NCBI GenBank assembly: GCA_005882315.1
Contig: VBAR01000002.1
Span: 310,001-374,000 of the forward strand
DNA from: Bacteroidota bacterium
GTDB taxonomy: Bacteria; Bacteroidota; Bacteroidia; Chitinophagales; Chitinophagaceae
Reading direction: 5' to 3'
DNA length: 64,000 bases
Position 1 is the first letter of the stretch, and every line of letters starts with the position of its first letter. Positions 52,401 through 63,200 of the stretch are shown in pieces. Position numbers and translations under genes: made by a program. The notes below the pieces were generated by a model. The model had not been told where the DNA came from. It saw only the letters and a program-made list of their open reading frames with translations, and searched no databases.

Positions 52401-55400
52401 GAGATTATGCATATAGTTACCAACCCAGCAATTCAACAGAAAAACAAGTTACCGATCAGTATGCCGGCGCATGGGGGCTTAAAAAAATTCTACTTCCCAG
52501 CGGAGGGCAGATAGAAGTTGACTATGAAAGCGATGATTATGCTTTTGTACAAAACCGTCGTGCCGCAACCATGATGAATATAGCCGGTTTTGGAAAGGAT
52601 GAAAATACTTTTTCGAATTTACTTTATTCAATCAAGCTTTCAGGTTATCATGAAAACAATTATGTTCTTGTTAATGTACCTGAAGGCTGCAATACAAAAC
52701 AGGAAGTTTTCCTGAAGTATATACAGGGACAGGAGCAATTAGCATTTAAGCTTGCCGTCCAGATGCCAAAAGGTTATGAGTATGTCAACAGTTATGGAGT
52801 GATCGAAGACTATGGCGCGTACGGGCCGGCATCCAATAAAAAAATATGGGTGAAGTTAAAGTTGGTTGATAATCTCAGCCCGCTTTCTCTGACCGCACTA
52901 GAGTTTTTAAAGGAGCAACTGCCAGGACAGGCATTTGCAGGATATGATGTTTCTGAAGGATCAACGCTCCAACAGGTCGGTGCAATGTTCCAGGGAATGA
53001 TGATGGGTCTCTCCAATGCATTTAAAGATCCCATTGAGGCAATGCGAAAAGAAAACAAAGCGAAGTATGTTGATCTAGCGCGGTGCTTTGTACGATTGAA
53101 TGATCCCGATGGATATAAATACGGAGGTGGCTACCGGGTAAAAAAAGTGGTACTCAAAGATAACTGGCAGGCGATGACCAATCAGTTTACGTCACAATAT
53201 GGCACAGAGTACGATTACACTACTTCAGAAATATTCAACGGGCAGCAAAGAACTATCAGCAGTGGTGTTGCAAGTTATGAACCCTCAATAGGTGGCGATG
53301 AAAACCCGTTCCAGACAGTGATACAGATAAGTAATGAACTTCCACTTGGACCCACCAGTTATAATGCGATCGAAATGCCTGTGCTTGATGCATTTTTTCC
53401 TGCACCGCTTGTTGGCTATAGTAAAGTAACTGTGCGAAGTCTGAAAAAAGGAGATATTCCTGAAGGTTATAAAAGCCGTTCCGGTATCGGCAGGCAGGTC
53501 ACCGAATTTTATACTGCAAAAGATTTTCCTGTTTATTATAATAACACTTTAATTGATCCAGATAGCGATAAGCAGGAACACAAAAACAGTTTTGGTGCAT
53601 TTTTCTGGAAATGGGCATTAGACAGCAGGGCGATATCGCAAGGATTCCTTGTAGCGACCAATGATATGCATGGCAAAGTAAAAAGTCAAAGTAGTTATGC
53701 TGAGAATGATTCAACTACAAGAATCAGTTATACTGAAAATTTCTACCGGAATACAGGCTTAAAAGGAATGAATGAAAAATTTGATTTTATCCATGCATCG
53801 CAAAGAGGAGAAATCATTGCAGGTAATATGGGAATTGATATCGAGCTAATGACTGATACGCGCGAATTTTCCGTAAAGAGCTCCAGCACAGAGATACAGG
53901 GACAGCTCGACTGGTTCCCACCATTTGTGTGGATGCCATTTATCTGGCCTGTAAAAACAAAAAGTGAAAATACCTATCGTGCCGTCACCTGTACCAAAGT
54001 GATCAATTACCATAGTATCGTTGATAGTGTAATTGTAATTAAGAAAGGTAGCCAGGTTACTACCCGGAATATGGTCTATGATGCAGAGACAGGTGATGTG
54101 GTTATCAGCCGGACCAATAATGAATTTGACAAACCGGTGTACTCTATTAATTATCCTGCCTATTGGGCCTATAGTGGAATGGCCCCGGCTTATAAGAATA
54201 TTGATGCTGTTTATTCCGGTGTGAATTTTCTTGATGGCAGAATTGTAAGCAGCAATGTTCCTTCATCCATTTTTGAAAGTGGTGATGAATTATATATCAT
54301 CGATTCAGGCAGCACAGCGGGATGTGACCCCGTAATGGCGTCATCGGGAAACGAAAAGTTAGTTTGGGTGCTTGACCTGGATAAGAACGACTCCTCTCTT
54401 ATTAATTTGACTCCCGATTATATTTTCATTGACAAAGCTGGTAAACCCTATAGCCGGGTCGGTGTTAGGTTTCGGATTGTACGAAGTGGAAAAAGGAATA
54501 TCCTGAGTGCTTCCGTCGCAGTTGTTGAACAAATGGGAAACCCAATCGCGAATGTTTTTTTTGACAGAATGTTATTAGTCAACAGCGACACGAAAGTCAT
54601 TAATGCATCGGCACTGGAGTTTAAAGAAAAATGGCAAACCGATAATGATGTCTTCAAAAAATTAAGTGCAGTAACCAGTCCAAACAGTTGTGATGTTTCA
54701 GAAGTTGAAAATTGCAACGGGTATCTTGAAAAGAAAATTAATCCTTACCGCAAAGGACTGTTAGGTGTATTCAGGGGTTATAAGGGTATGGTATTTTATG
54801 ACGAGCGCGTAGAAAATGATCCGTTGCTTGCAACCAATCTGCCTGTTAATGGTTACCTGAAAGATTTTGGACCCTATTGGCATTTTCATCATAGTCTCCC
54901 CATCCTCATCCCCAATAGATCAAACACAAAATGGGTTTGGAATAATCAATCGACACGGTTCAATGCGAAAGGCATGGAACTGGAGAATAAGAATGCTCTT
55001 GAAATTTATACTTCTGCACAATACGGTTATCAAAAGACGATCCCTGTTGCAATTTCCAATAACAGCCGCTATGATGAAATGATGAATGAGAATTTTGAGG
55101 ATTACCGTTTTGCTGAAACCTTAAATAATGCAAGTAATAATAATTGTGGTAACAGGCATATTGATCTCAACGGGATCACCCATTCAGAAATATTTAATGC
55201 AGACAGCGCAGGTTTTAATGCGCATACGGGAAAGCAGGTCCTCAAAGTTGCTTCCAATAGTACAGCCAGTAAAGTAATTCCTGTTAAGCAAGGTGTTCCT
55301 GACAAGTATACCTTATTATATGAACAGGATGCTACCAAACAATATATTGATCCGGGAGGTACGAATACTAAACTATCATCCGCACCTTCCGATGCACCAA

Positions 55401-56425
55401 CATTTGCACCAACATTTCAAGTAAATAATCTCGGTATGTCACTCAATCTCGGTGTACATAATGTGGATGGTGAAGTTCTCGGAAGCATTGTTCACTATTA
55501 TTTACTCTATAAAACCGTGCAGTATACCAAGATAGAAAATGCCCAGAACTATTCATTTAATTTAATAACCAATCAACATGATGTGGCGCTTGGGTACCCG
55601 CCCGACTATATTTTTAACAGGAGTTATATAACTATTACCATAAAAAACTTAAATAATGATGTTGTCGGCGGATTCACTTTAAACAGCGAAACCTCACCCC
55701 AGGCATTTAATGTATTTCTTCCCTGCGGTACGTATATCATTGAATGTTTATGCAGTGCAGATATTGCGCGACCTTATAATGGCACCGATGGATTCCACAG
55801 CTTTCACGCAGATTTTTCATACAGTTCAAATACAGGAACTACCAGTTACCAGTCACTTGCTGCACAGGATGTATGCCAGTACACCAAACCCCTGCCTGCA
55901 AAAGATTCGATGATGAATCCTGTATTCAGTATACCTGAAAACAAAAAAATGTTATTCACGACATGGGTGAGGGAAGAGTGTGGTAATCCACAGGGCGGAA
56001 TTCCATGCACTTTGAATTCATATGCGAATAACCAGGTGACCCTGCAGTTTAATGCCGGAGGCGGCCCGGCCATTGTACTCAAACCAACCGGACCTATCAT
56101 CGAAGGCTGGCAACGATATGAAGGATCATTTACTGCTCCCTTGAGCGCGACCCAGATGACAATGAATTTTGTGAACAACAGCGGTCAACCCATCTATTTT
56201 GATGATATACGAATCCATCCATTCAATGCCAATATGAAAACTTATGTATATGACCCGGTAAGTATGAAATTAGTCTCCGAGCTTGATGGAAACAACTACG
56301 CAAGTTTTTATGAATACGACGAAGAAGGAACGTTAATACGAATTAAAGCCGAAACGAAGCAAGGAATCAAAACAATCAAAGAAACAAGAAGTGCGAAACA
56401 GAAAAGTATTACAGCGATACAATGA
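49475..56425 (+). CDS. giant RHS/YD-type surface protein (2316 aa)
   Basis: A signal-like N-terminus (KLVACILFLVFYTGTLAPVF) is followed by a conserved core start: FKPAGADNLVNLFTGDFSYN, IPLLDVGGYPVNIFYDGGIS and GLGWNINPGTVSRNMRGVP (about 95-165), seen in Bacteroidetes proteins next to RHS proteins. Further conserved stretches are TSDRWGNYKPASLNPAGLRN and GGQIEVDYESDDYAFVQNRR. Near the C-terminus is a carbohydrate-binding-like beta-sandwich (about 2150-2260, ending YFDDIRIHPF) and a YD-like ending YDEEGTLIRIKAET. It lacks an obvious catalytic or toxin domain. Likely a surface shell or encapsulating partner of the downstream RHS protein (inference). Confidence 0.75.
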   Translation: MIQSLAVKYRKLVACILFLVFYTGTLAPVFALSNRSEDVPSSPVYFPELINPFKTNSFYSSTKKSSNPRATTESKINVADKKVNSFIDGPTQPEMSRFKPAGADNLVNLFTGDFSYNIPLLDVGGYPVNIFYDGGISPEQEASWVGLGWNINPGTVSRNMRGVPDDFDGSEKLITTQMMKPNITWGGRLGADFEFTGLKKAKGTIGGSLGVSLNNYLGPSLELGIKGGLSFKVASLASTEKKSDSSISSLKIGVGLNANLSSRGGLTISPNASLSASKYITDARSISGSLGLSTSYNSRYGIRSLQINEQASYNRHMTVYTVTVFDDYNAIITAKPYFSSRTASILSSSISFSKPSYIPSIRMPVTNEAYSGHFQLGGGIGGAFISGEIEVYKQTSTIEPADRVQIKPMIGYLYYQKANKNRDAVVDFTRFNDKEVTDKTPVISVPQYSYDVFSISGEGTGGSIRLYRSDYGAVRDNFTKSQDKSLSIGADIGIPGHVGANFNTIKTPTTIGEWEKDNKLKSIFNFKDASGDTENVYFRNPGETNVLNNDQYSKIGGTDLVRYKLGGSKTNPSIEPILERFSADGKKLSDLNMAATAGPSKRNKRTQVVSYLTAKEASEIGLDNYIKNYNPDAPLTPQNTLAYSTINRVSEYRMPNHISQITVTEADSRRYIYGIPVYNKLQRDYTFTTQSPGTPDDELLLVDPADATTGSSWLDKKSKKDGYLQVNETPAYAHSFLLTGLLSADYVDVTGDGITEDDLGTSVKFNYSRTQLEWGAWEDHKWKTPLSNILYLAQFNSGKRTDLKDDKAMISYGERESWYLHSIESKNMIAFFTLEDRKDGNGIGGPMEGTLTYDNSVRRLSKIDLYSKADVKKNGLTGAKPIKTVHFEYSYTLCANSPDNGGVPEIKDGNDVNASKGKLTLDRIYFTYNGKNRLSKNQYKFAYASAQGNPVYNYNTSDRWGNYKPASLNPAGLRNGDYAYSYQPSNSTEKQVTDQYAGAWGLKKILLPSGGQIEVDYESDDYAFVQNRRAATMMNIAGFGKDENTFSNLLYSIKLSGYHENNYVLVNVPEGCNTKQEVFLKYIQGQEQLAFKLAVQMPKGYEYVNSYGVIEDYGAYGPASNKKIWVKLKLVDNLSPLSLTALEFLKEQLPGQAFAGYDVSEGSTLQQVGAMFQGMMMGLSNAFKDPIEAMRKENKAKYVDLARCFVRLNDPDGYKYGGGYRVKKVVLKDNWQAMTNQFTSQYGTEYDYTTSEIFNGQQRTISSGVASYEPSIGGDENPFQTVIQISNELPLGPTSYNAIEMPVLDAFFPAPLVGYSKVTVRSLKKGDIPEGYKSRSGIGRQVTEFYTAKDFPVYYNNTLIDPDSDKQEHKNSFGAFFWKWALDSRAISQGFLVATNDMHGKVKSQSSYAENDSTTRISYTENFYRNTGLKGMNEKFDFIHASQRGEIIAGNMGIDIELMTDTREFSVKSSSTEIQGQLDWFPPFVWMPFIWPVKTKSENTYRAVTCTKVINYHSIVDSVIVIKKGSQVTTRNMVYDAETGDVVISRTNNEFDKPVYSINYPAYWAYSGMAPAYKNIDAVYSGVNFLDGRIVSSNVPSSIFESGDELYIIDSGSTAGCDPVMASSGNEKLVWVLDLDKNDSSLINLTPDYIFIDKAGKPYSRVGVRFRIVRSGKRNILSASVAVVEQMGNPIANVFFDRMLLVNSDTKVINASALEFKEKWQTDNDVFKKLSAVTSPNSCDVSEVENCNGYLEKKINPYRKGLLGVFRGYKGMVFYDERVENDPLLATNLPVNGYLKDFGPYWHFHHSLPILIPNRSNTKWVWNNQSTRFNAKGMELENKNALEIYTSAQYGYQKTIPVAISNNSRYDEMMNENFEDYRFAETLNNASNNNCGNRHIDLNGITHSEIFNADSAGFNAHTGKQVLKVASNSTASKVIPVKQGVPDKYTLLYEQDATKQYIDPGGTNTKLSSAPSDAPTFAPTFQVNNLGMSLNLGVHNVDGEVLGSIVHYYLLYKTVQYTKIENAQNYSFNLITNQHDVALGYPPDYIFNRSYITITIKNLNNDVVGGFTLNSETSPQAFNVFLPCGTYIIECLCSADIARPYNGTDGFHSFHADFSYSSNTGTTSYQSLAAQDVCQYTKPLPAKDSMMNPVFSIPENKKMLFTTWVREECGNPQGGIPCTLNSYANNQVTLQFNAGGGPAIVLKPTGPIIEGWQRYEGSFTAPLSATQMTMNFVNNSGQPIYFDDIRIHPFNANMKTYVYDPVSMKLVSELDGNNYASFYEYDEEGTLIRIKAETKQGIKTIKETRSAKQKSITAIQ

Positions 56426-57225
56426 AAAGAATAGTTACGATATTATTATGTGTGTGTATATCCCTTGTAGTTTATCCGCAAAAAAAGAAAAATACAAAAG
56501 TGGAGGATCGACCGCAAGTTTTAAAAGAATTCATTGCAGCCTGTAATAGCTATAAAAAACTTCCACTTCATATTGAAGTGGAACAGAAATGTACAGCCTT
56601 GTTCCCTGCTGCAGATGAGGATACGATGACAGTTAATGCCGAGTTCGTCTATACTTCTGCAGGTTCTTATGTCCGTTATGGTAATACTGAACAAATCTCA
56701 GACGATAGCCTGATGCTGGTGGTAAGCAATGATCAGCGGGTAATAATGGTTTACCCGAATGAGCAGAATATTCAGCAGCTTCTTGAAGGCCCGACGGTAA
56801 TGCTTGCTGTAGATTCTTCTTTAAGGAAATTGGATGAGCTCTATAGCTCAGCATTTCTTGCGCCCGAAGGAGAGATGACCATTATTGAATTAAAGAGCCG
56901 CCAACCGCTTCCCGGCACGGACCAGGTAAAAGAAATAATAAAGGTAAAATATACTCAAAGCAAAGAGCCGGTTGAAATAATTTATTTACGAAGGACACTT
57001 ATGCCGGTCGATAGTGCAGCATTTACCAGCCTGGAAAATAATGTTATAAAGAAAGAAGGGATATGGTTTTTAATTAATGAACGGGTAAGAACCTACCGGT
57101 TCAAAAAGATAAGTCATGATGCTGCGATATCGCTACCTGTAAGAATCGCACAACGTATACGAAAAGTGTCAGGGGAATATGTTGCGGCAAAAGGCTATGA
57201 GGATTACTATATCAGTATGGAGTAA
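56422..57225 (+). CDS. small secreted protein between two giant RHS-type proteins
   Basis: 267 residues; the ATG overlaps the previous stop (ATGA, 4 bases), showing translational coupling. The signal peptide is KRIVTILLCVCISLVVYPQ. The mature part is a mixed alpha/beta domain (KLPLHIEVEQKCTALFPAAD, QRVIMVYPNEQNIQQLLEGP) that recalls LolA-like outer-membrane lipid-binding proteins in layout (weak inference). It could be a chaperone or immunity/adapter protein. Confidence 0.6.
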   Translation: MKRIVTILLCVCISLVVYPQKKKNTKVEDRPQVLKEFIAACNSYKKLPLHIEVEQKCTALFPAADEDTMTVNAEFVYTSAGSYVRYGNTEQISDDSLMLVVSNDQRVIMVYPNEQNIQQLLEGPTVMLAVDSSLRKLDELYSSAFLAPEGEMTIIELKSRQPLPGTDQVKEIIKVKYTQSKEPVEIIYLRRTLMPVDSAAFTSLENNVIKKEGIWFLINERVRTYRFKKISHDAAISLPVRIAQRIRKVSGEYVAAKGYEDYYISME

Positions 57226-57245
57226 ATGAAAGTTAATAATTGTTT

Positions 57246-60200
57246 ATGAGCAATCATTTCAAAAATACCAGCATGCATACCTTTGTTTTGAAAATAAAGG
57301 AAGGGGTTCTATTACCATTATTTTTATTTTCCATTTCTGCTACCCAACCTGTCTTTGCAAATGACGATGGAATTGAAAAGGCCCCGATCTTTTCCCGGTT
57401 ATCAGGCATTGCGCCCATTTCTAATTATTCACAACCGCTATTGCTGAACGCACTTGCTGAGGTTTCTTATACTGCAGAAGGAGAAATTTCACGTAAGATC
57501 AAAAATATTATTACACTTAGCATCATTGAAGAAACACCGAATTACATACCGGTTAACTTTAGCGCTACGATCCGCGTAAGAATTGATTATGGGCATAGTT
57601 CCTCTTATGGAAATTTTATTGAAAGGGACCTGACCGTTGATTATAATAAAAATACGGGTGCGAAATATAATGCAAAGAATTATTTCAGTTTTGATGGGGC
57701 AGAATTTGTAAAAGTTACGGTCATTGGACCTATTACTATAACACCACAGGGAACTGTCAATTTCGATTTGCGTGAGGTGCTATTGCTCGAAAATGAAATG
57801 CGGGTAACGCAGTATTTTGAATTAAATAATAATGTTGTTCCCTTTACATTTACCGGACCACCGTCGGTCAGTAATCCTGCAGATGAGGTTTCAGTCTCCT
57901 GGTCATGGATCCCGGGTTCAGGCAATAACCACACACAACTTGAATGGGCATGGCTGGAAGAAGAATTGGAAAGTGCCTATTATATTCCGAATACGACAAC
58001 CGTTGATGAGAATTTATTGTTTAAGAACAATTCAACGAGGATCGATCTTCCTTTATCATTTAATTCTTATTCTATTCCTTTATTCTATGATGATACCGGT
58101 GTATTGTATTATCGTATCCGGCCCGTAAATATAAAGAACGATGGTAACAGGAGCGATGGGCAATGGACCTCAGCAAGAAAATGTTCTTACGAAGGACATA
58201 ATAATAATCTTAACTGGCAGGCTTCAACCATATTTGCGGAAGAGGGTAAACGAAAATCGACCGTAGAATATTTTGATGGATCGCAACGTTCCCGGCAGAC
58301 TGTGACAAAGGATAATGTTACCCAAAGTACGATCACCGCTGAGACTTTTTATGATGGGCAGGGGCGACCCACTATACAGATTTTGCCGACTCCAGGTATT
58401 TCCGGGATCATCCAATACCAGCAAAATCTTAATCTTTTCAATACTCAATTAGCCGGTGAAGATCCCGCGAAATATTTTGACCTTGTAGCGGCAGGACCGT
58501 TAAATCATTCAACACCGCCACTCAATGCACAAAGCGGGACATCAAGGTATTATAGTTCTTCTAATGACGAAATCAATCAGCAACAAAATAAATTTATTCC
58601 TGATGCTGAAGGTTATCCTTATTCTGTAACACGATATATGCCGGATGCAACCGGTCGTATTATGATGCAAAGCAGTGCGGGAGCTTCTCATAAGATGGGA
58701 AGTGGTAAGGAAATAAAGTATTATTATGGTGGAGCATCGCAGGTGGAACTGGATGGATTGTTTGGTACAGAAGCAGGCAATTATACTCACTATGAAAAAA
58801 ACATGGTGAAGGATGCCAATGGACAGATGAGTGTAAGTTACGTGGATATGCATGGGCGTACCATCGCGACAGCACTTGCCGGGGAATCACCCAATTCACT
58901 CGATGCATTAGCTACCAATAACAGTCTACTATATCCTAATCAAAACGGATCAACGATCACAAGAAGCTTACTTGATGAAAGCGCAAATATTATAAAAGAG
59001 AACAGTCTTGAATCTATCAATACGGTACTTGTTCCGGCCAAGACAACTTATAGTTTTCAATATCAACTTGCCCCGGACAAATTGCAAATTGAGTCCTGTA
59101 ACGCAGGTGTTCAACTGTGCTATGACTGTTTATATGACCTTGAAATAAGCATTACCGAAGTAAACGGTGATACAGTTCCAATTGTCTGGAAGTTCACTAA
59201 TGTAAGTATCAATCCCGATGACAATTGTAATACAGGAACAGCGGCATTGAGCGGGGTAAGTGGCCCTACTTACACTATCAATGGAAACACGATCAGTTTT
59301 TCCCGTCAGTTGGAGCCCGGTTCCTATAGTATAAGAAAAACCCTTACAATCAGCGAGTCCTCCATTCAAAAGTATCTTGAACTGGTTGAAGCAAATGCGG
59401 TCTGCAAAACGCGTCAACAGCTTATCGATTCGGTTGCAGCTGTATTGATCTCACAAACTGATTGCGGAAATCCATCTGGTGGTTCCATCGCTGCGTCCTG
59501 TACAACTTGCCTGCAACAACTTGGCGTCAGTGAAACAGTGTTTCGTACCAATTATCTTAACAGTGTTGGTTTAAATCCTTCTGAAACTCAATCGGCAGAA
59601 CTTGAAGCACAAATACATTCAGCTTATCAAAGCGCTTATAACAATTGTCAATTACTGTGTGATACCACAACAACCAATTCACTTGCTACTATCCGTTCAC
59701 AAATGCTGGAGGATATGAAACCCTATAGCGGACAATACGCAATCGAAGTTGCGCCTGTTGTTTCTGCGGAAAGGCCAAGTATAAATATGTACAGGAAGTA
59801 TGATATATTTTCAACCTTTTATTCCGGTCAGCCTTTTTATAAATCACCAAAGAATGCAGCAGGTCAACTCAATTTTTACAGGGATGCATCAGGCATGAAA
59901 GATCAAAGTATTCATTACCTCATCCCGCCATCCAGCAATGAATATGATGTTTTAAATAATACGAATCAGGACGCGTTCCAGGATCTCTTTAAAGATAGCT
60001 GGGCCGAAGCTTTGTTACCTTATCACCCGGAGTATAACAAACTGATCTATGCAGAAACAAATTTACGTGGCAGTTATAACTGGATAGATGTTTTCAGTTC
60101 AACATCGACCTACGCACAAGCATTGACAAAAAATTATGTCCTAACAACAGGCAGTTCAACTGCAGCGCCGTATAATGATTCATTTTATATCCTGGCACCA

Positions 60201-63200
60201 ACGGCTGCTTATCGTGATGTAATGCTGAACAAAATAAATAATCAATTCATCAAGCTCAGCACCAACCCGGATAAATGGGCAAGCATGTGGCAGATGGCAA
60301 GAGCAACCGTGAAGTGTAATAATGTTACCGATGCTATCCAACGCAGGGAATGTATCATCGGCAATATTTATTCTGTTGTCCCCAAACTTCCTCCCTACGC
60401 TGATGTTACAACCGATTCAGATAAAAATACTCTATGGGAAGCTTTCCAGGGCTTTTATATGAACGAAAGAAGAAAGGATGTAAATAAATTTATAAAAGAG
60501 CAAAGTACAATAGTAGAGAATGATCAATTGATCGCAGAAAAATATACGCTGCATTTTCATGAAACGGATCAACAAATCGCAAATCAAGGCAACCCGACAG
60601 GCAATGGACAAAGCAGCCCGTGGACATGGTTTCCGAGTATACCCGGTAATCCCCCAAGCGGTGTGAATTTAGATCCTGCAACCAATAATACAAACAACTA
60701 CACTACAAACTGCGATGGATATATTGAAATGTGGAAGGCACAATTGATGCAATGTCCACAAGTGGAAAGTCTTGACACGGCTACAAGAAATGCTTTGCTT
60801 ACCACTATTACAAATGGAATGAAACAAGTTTGCATCAATGGAAGCGATGCAGCTAATCCTTATGGAAGCAGTAATGTAAGACCCGGCGTTACAACAGGGC
60901 CACTTAGTTTCGAAGAAGTAATTAATAATGCTTTTGCAACGCAAGGTATTAGCCGGAGCAATCTTTGTAATCCCTATATGATCGAATGGCCGAAACCTTA
61001 TGGCAAAAGTCCAAAATTGTTCCAGGAACTTACGGGTACAGTTGACTCTTGTGCATGTGCCAACTTTGCTTTAATTAAAGGTTTGGCGATCGCGTCAGAA
61101 TATGATCCTAGCCAACTTCCTCAACTTAATGAATTCCTCTGGTCGAAATATCAGGATACATTAACACAGGTTCTGTTCAATGCGCTGCAAAATTGCAACA
61201 GCTATACACAATTAATTTGTGAGCAAAAGGATACAGTCATCACTGCAAACTGTTACGATCCCGAACCCTGCCAGTATATAAGTAGTGACCAACTTTGTTT
61301 GATCGGGACCCCTACTTTATACCAGAAATTCTATGGTGGAACCAAGGATGAATTTGGAAGTTATTCGGCACCTACTATTGATAGTGGATACATCGTGGCC
61401 GGAAGAACCAATCAATTCGGCAATGGTGGTTTTGATGGGCTCCTGATGAAAATCGACAAGAGAGGCAACCTGGTATGGAGCAGAGCGCTGGGTGGCGTTA
61501 ATAATGATGAATTCAGCCAGATCAAACGGACCAGCGATAATGGATTTATTATTTGCGGGGCTACGCGATCCTATGGTAATGCAGTAGGTGACGCATGGTT
61601 GATAAAACTGGATGCATCGGGTAATGTGCAATGGTCCAAGAAATATGGAGATGGAAATGTGAACGGACAATTGGGATCTGACGTGACGCAATTATCTGAC
61701 GGTGGCTTTGCATTTTGCGGCATCTACAGATGGGCAAACGGTTCCGGGGGACTGTCGCAAAGTTTTGTAGTAAGAACAGATGCACAGGGTAATGTGATCT
61801 GGAGCAGGCAATATCCTGTCAGTACCAGTGCTTCTGATGATGCTTACGGTATCATGGAGGATGGAAATTCTATCGTCGTGTCAGGTATTTACAATGGCCA
61901 GACCTCTTTTATGGATGGGTACCTCATGAAGCTTAATACATCGAATGGAGCACTACAATGGGTAAGACGTTATGATGCAGAAGCCCGCAGTACCTGGGTT
62001 GTAAAGACAGTAAAGACCAATACAGGATACCAGGCGCTATCCGGAATAACAGACAATTTTACACTTCAAAACCAACAGCTATGCATCTGGAATCTTAATT
62101 CAGATGGAACAGTCCAGAATGTGCGCAAACTTGTTATACCCGGGGTGCAAACCATCAGCGGTGGTTGGCATGGGCTGGCGAATGGCGATTACGTAGTTGC
62201 ACAAGGAGAAAATACTATTAATTCTGATGTTCTTTTAAGTCGTGTCAGCGCAAGCGGAACCATTGCATGGACGAAGAGATTCCAGCGAACCGGCCGGCAG
62301 CTGATAAATTCAATATTACCTTCGACCGATAATGGATATATCCTTACAGGCAGTAATAATAATGCAGGCACCACAAATGACAGTAGTAATGTATACCTCA
62401 TGAAAATTGACAGCCTGGGTGATGCAGCCAACTGTTCTGGAATTGGAAGCACCGATGTTACTATCATGACGCCTTCCATTGCTACTGCAAATCTCAGTGT
62501 AGTTCCGGGTGACCTAGTACTCACTAACCTCGTGATAACAGTTAACGTAGTGAATTATGCTGCTGTGTCCACTACCGTTTGCTCCAATTGCCAGCCTGTA
62601 ACACCTGTTACCTGCGAACAATACAAACATGCCATCGCATCGTTCTATGATAAATTTGGTGCGGCACCGGGCGGTACCTGTACGACGGATTTTGTTAATC
62701 ATTTTAATTATCTGTTCCAGTTAAGTCCTGCAAGGACCTACCAACAAATCGCGGACGGATATTTAGCGGCATGCGGTCAATCGCTTACTATATGTGTAAA
62801 CTGTACAACACAATTCACCTGTAAGGTTGATTCCAGTTGCAGGCAGCAATTTGTAAATTACCAGTTACCATCACCGGAACGATTCCCTGAATTCTTGAAA
62901 TGTGGTTCTGCTAATAACACTCATTGTTTTAGTTGCGCGGAACTCAGCACCCTGACGTCTGAGTTTAAGACACAGTTCACATCCACTTATAATGCAGCAC
63001 CGGTATTCAACAATAATGATCCGACCGATGATGAGATTGCCAGCAATATCCTGTATGAAAAATTCCTGAATTACAAGTTGGGTTTGCAGGTTGGCTGGAG
63101 AACCTATGCATCTGCTGCGAGCAGTGCGTCATGCAATCTGGCTGATTATCTAAATAACGGTAACGCTAACCAGAATGTAATTTGCGGCGATGCAAAACCC

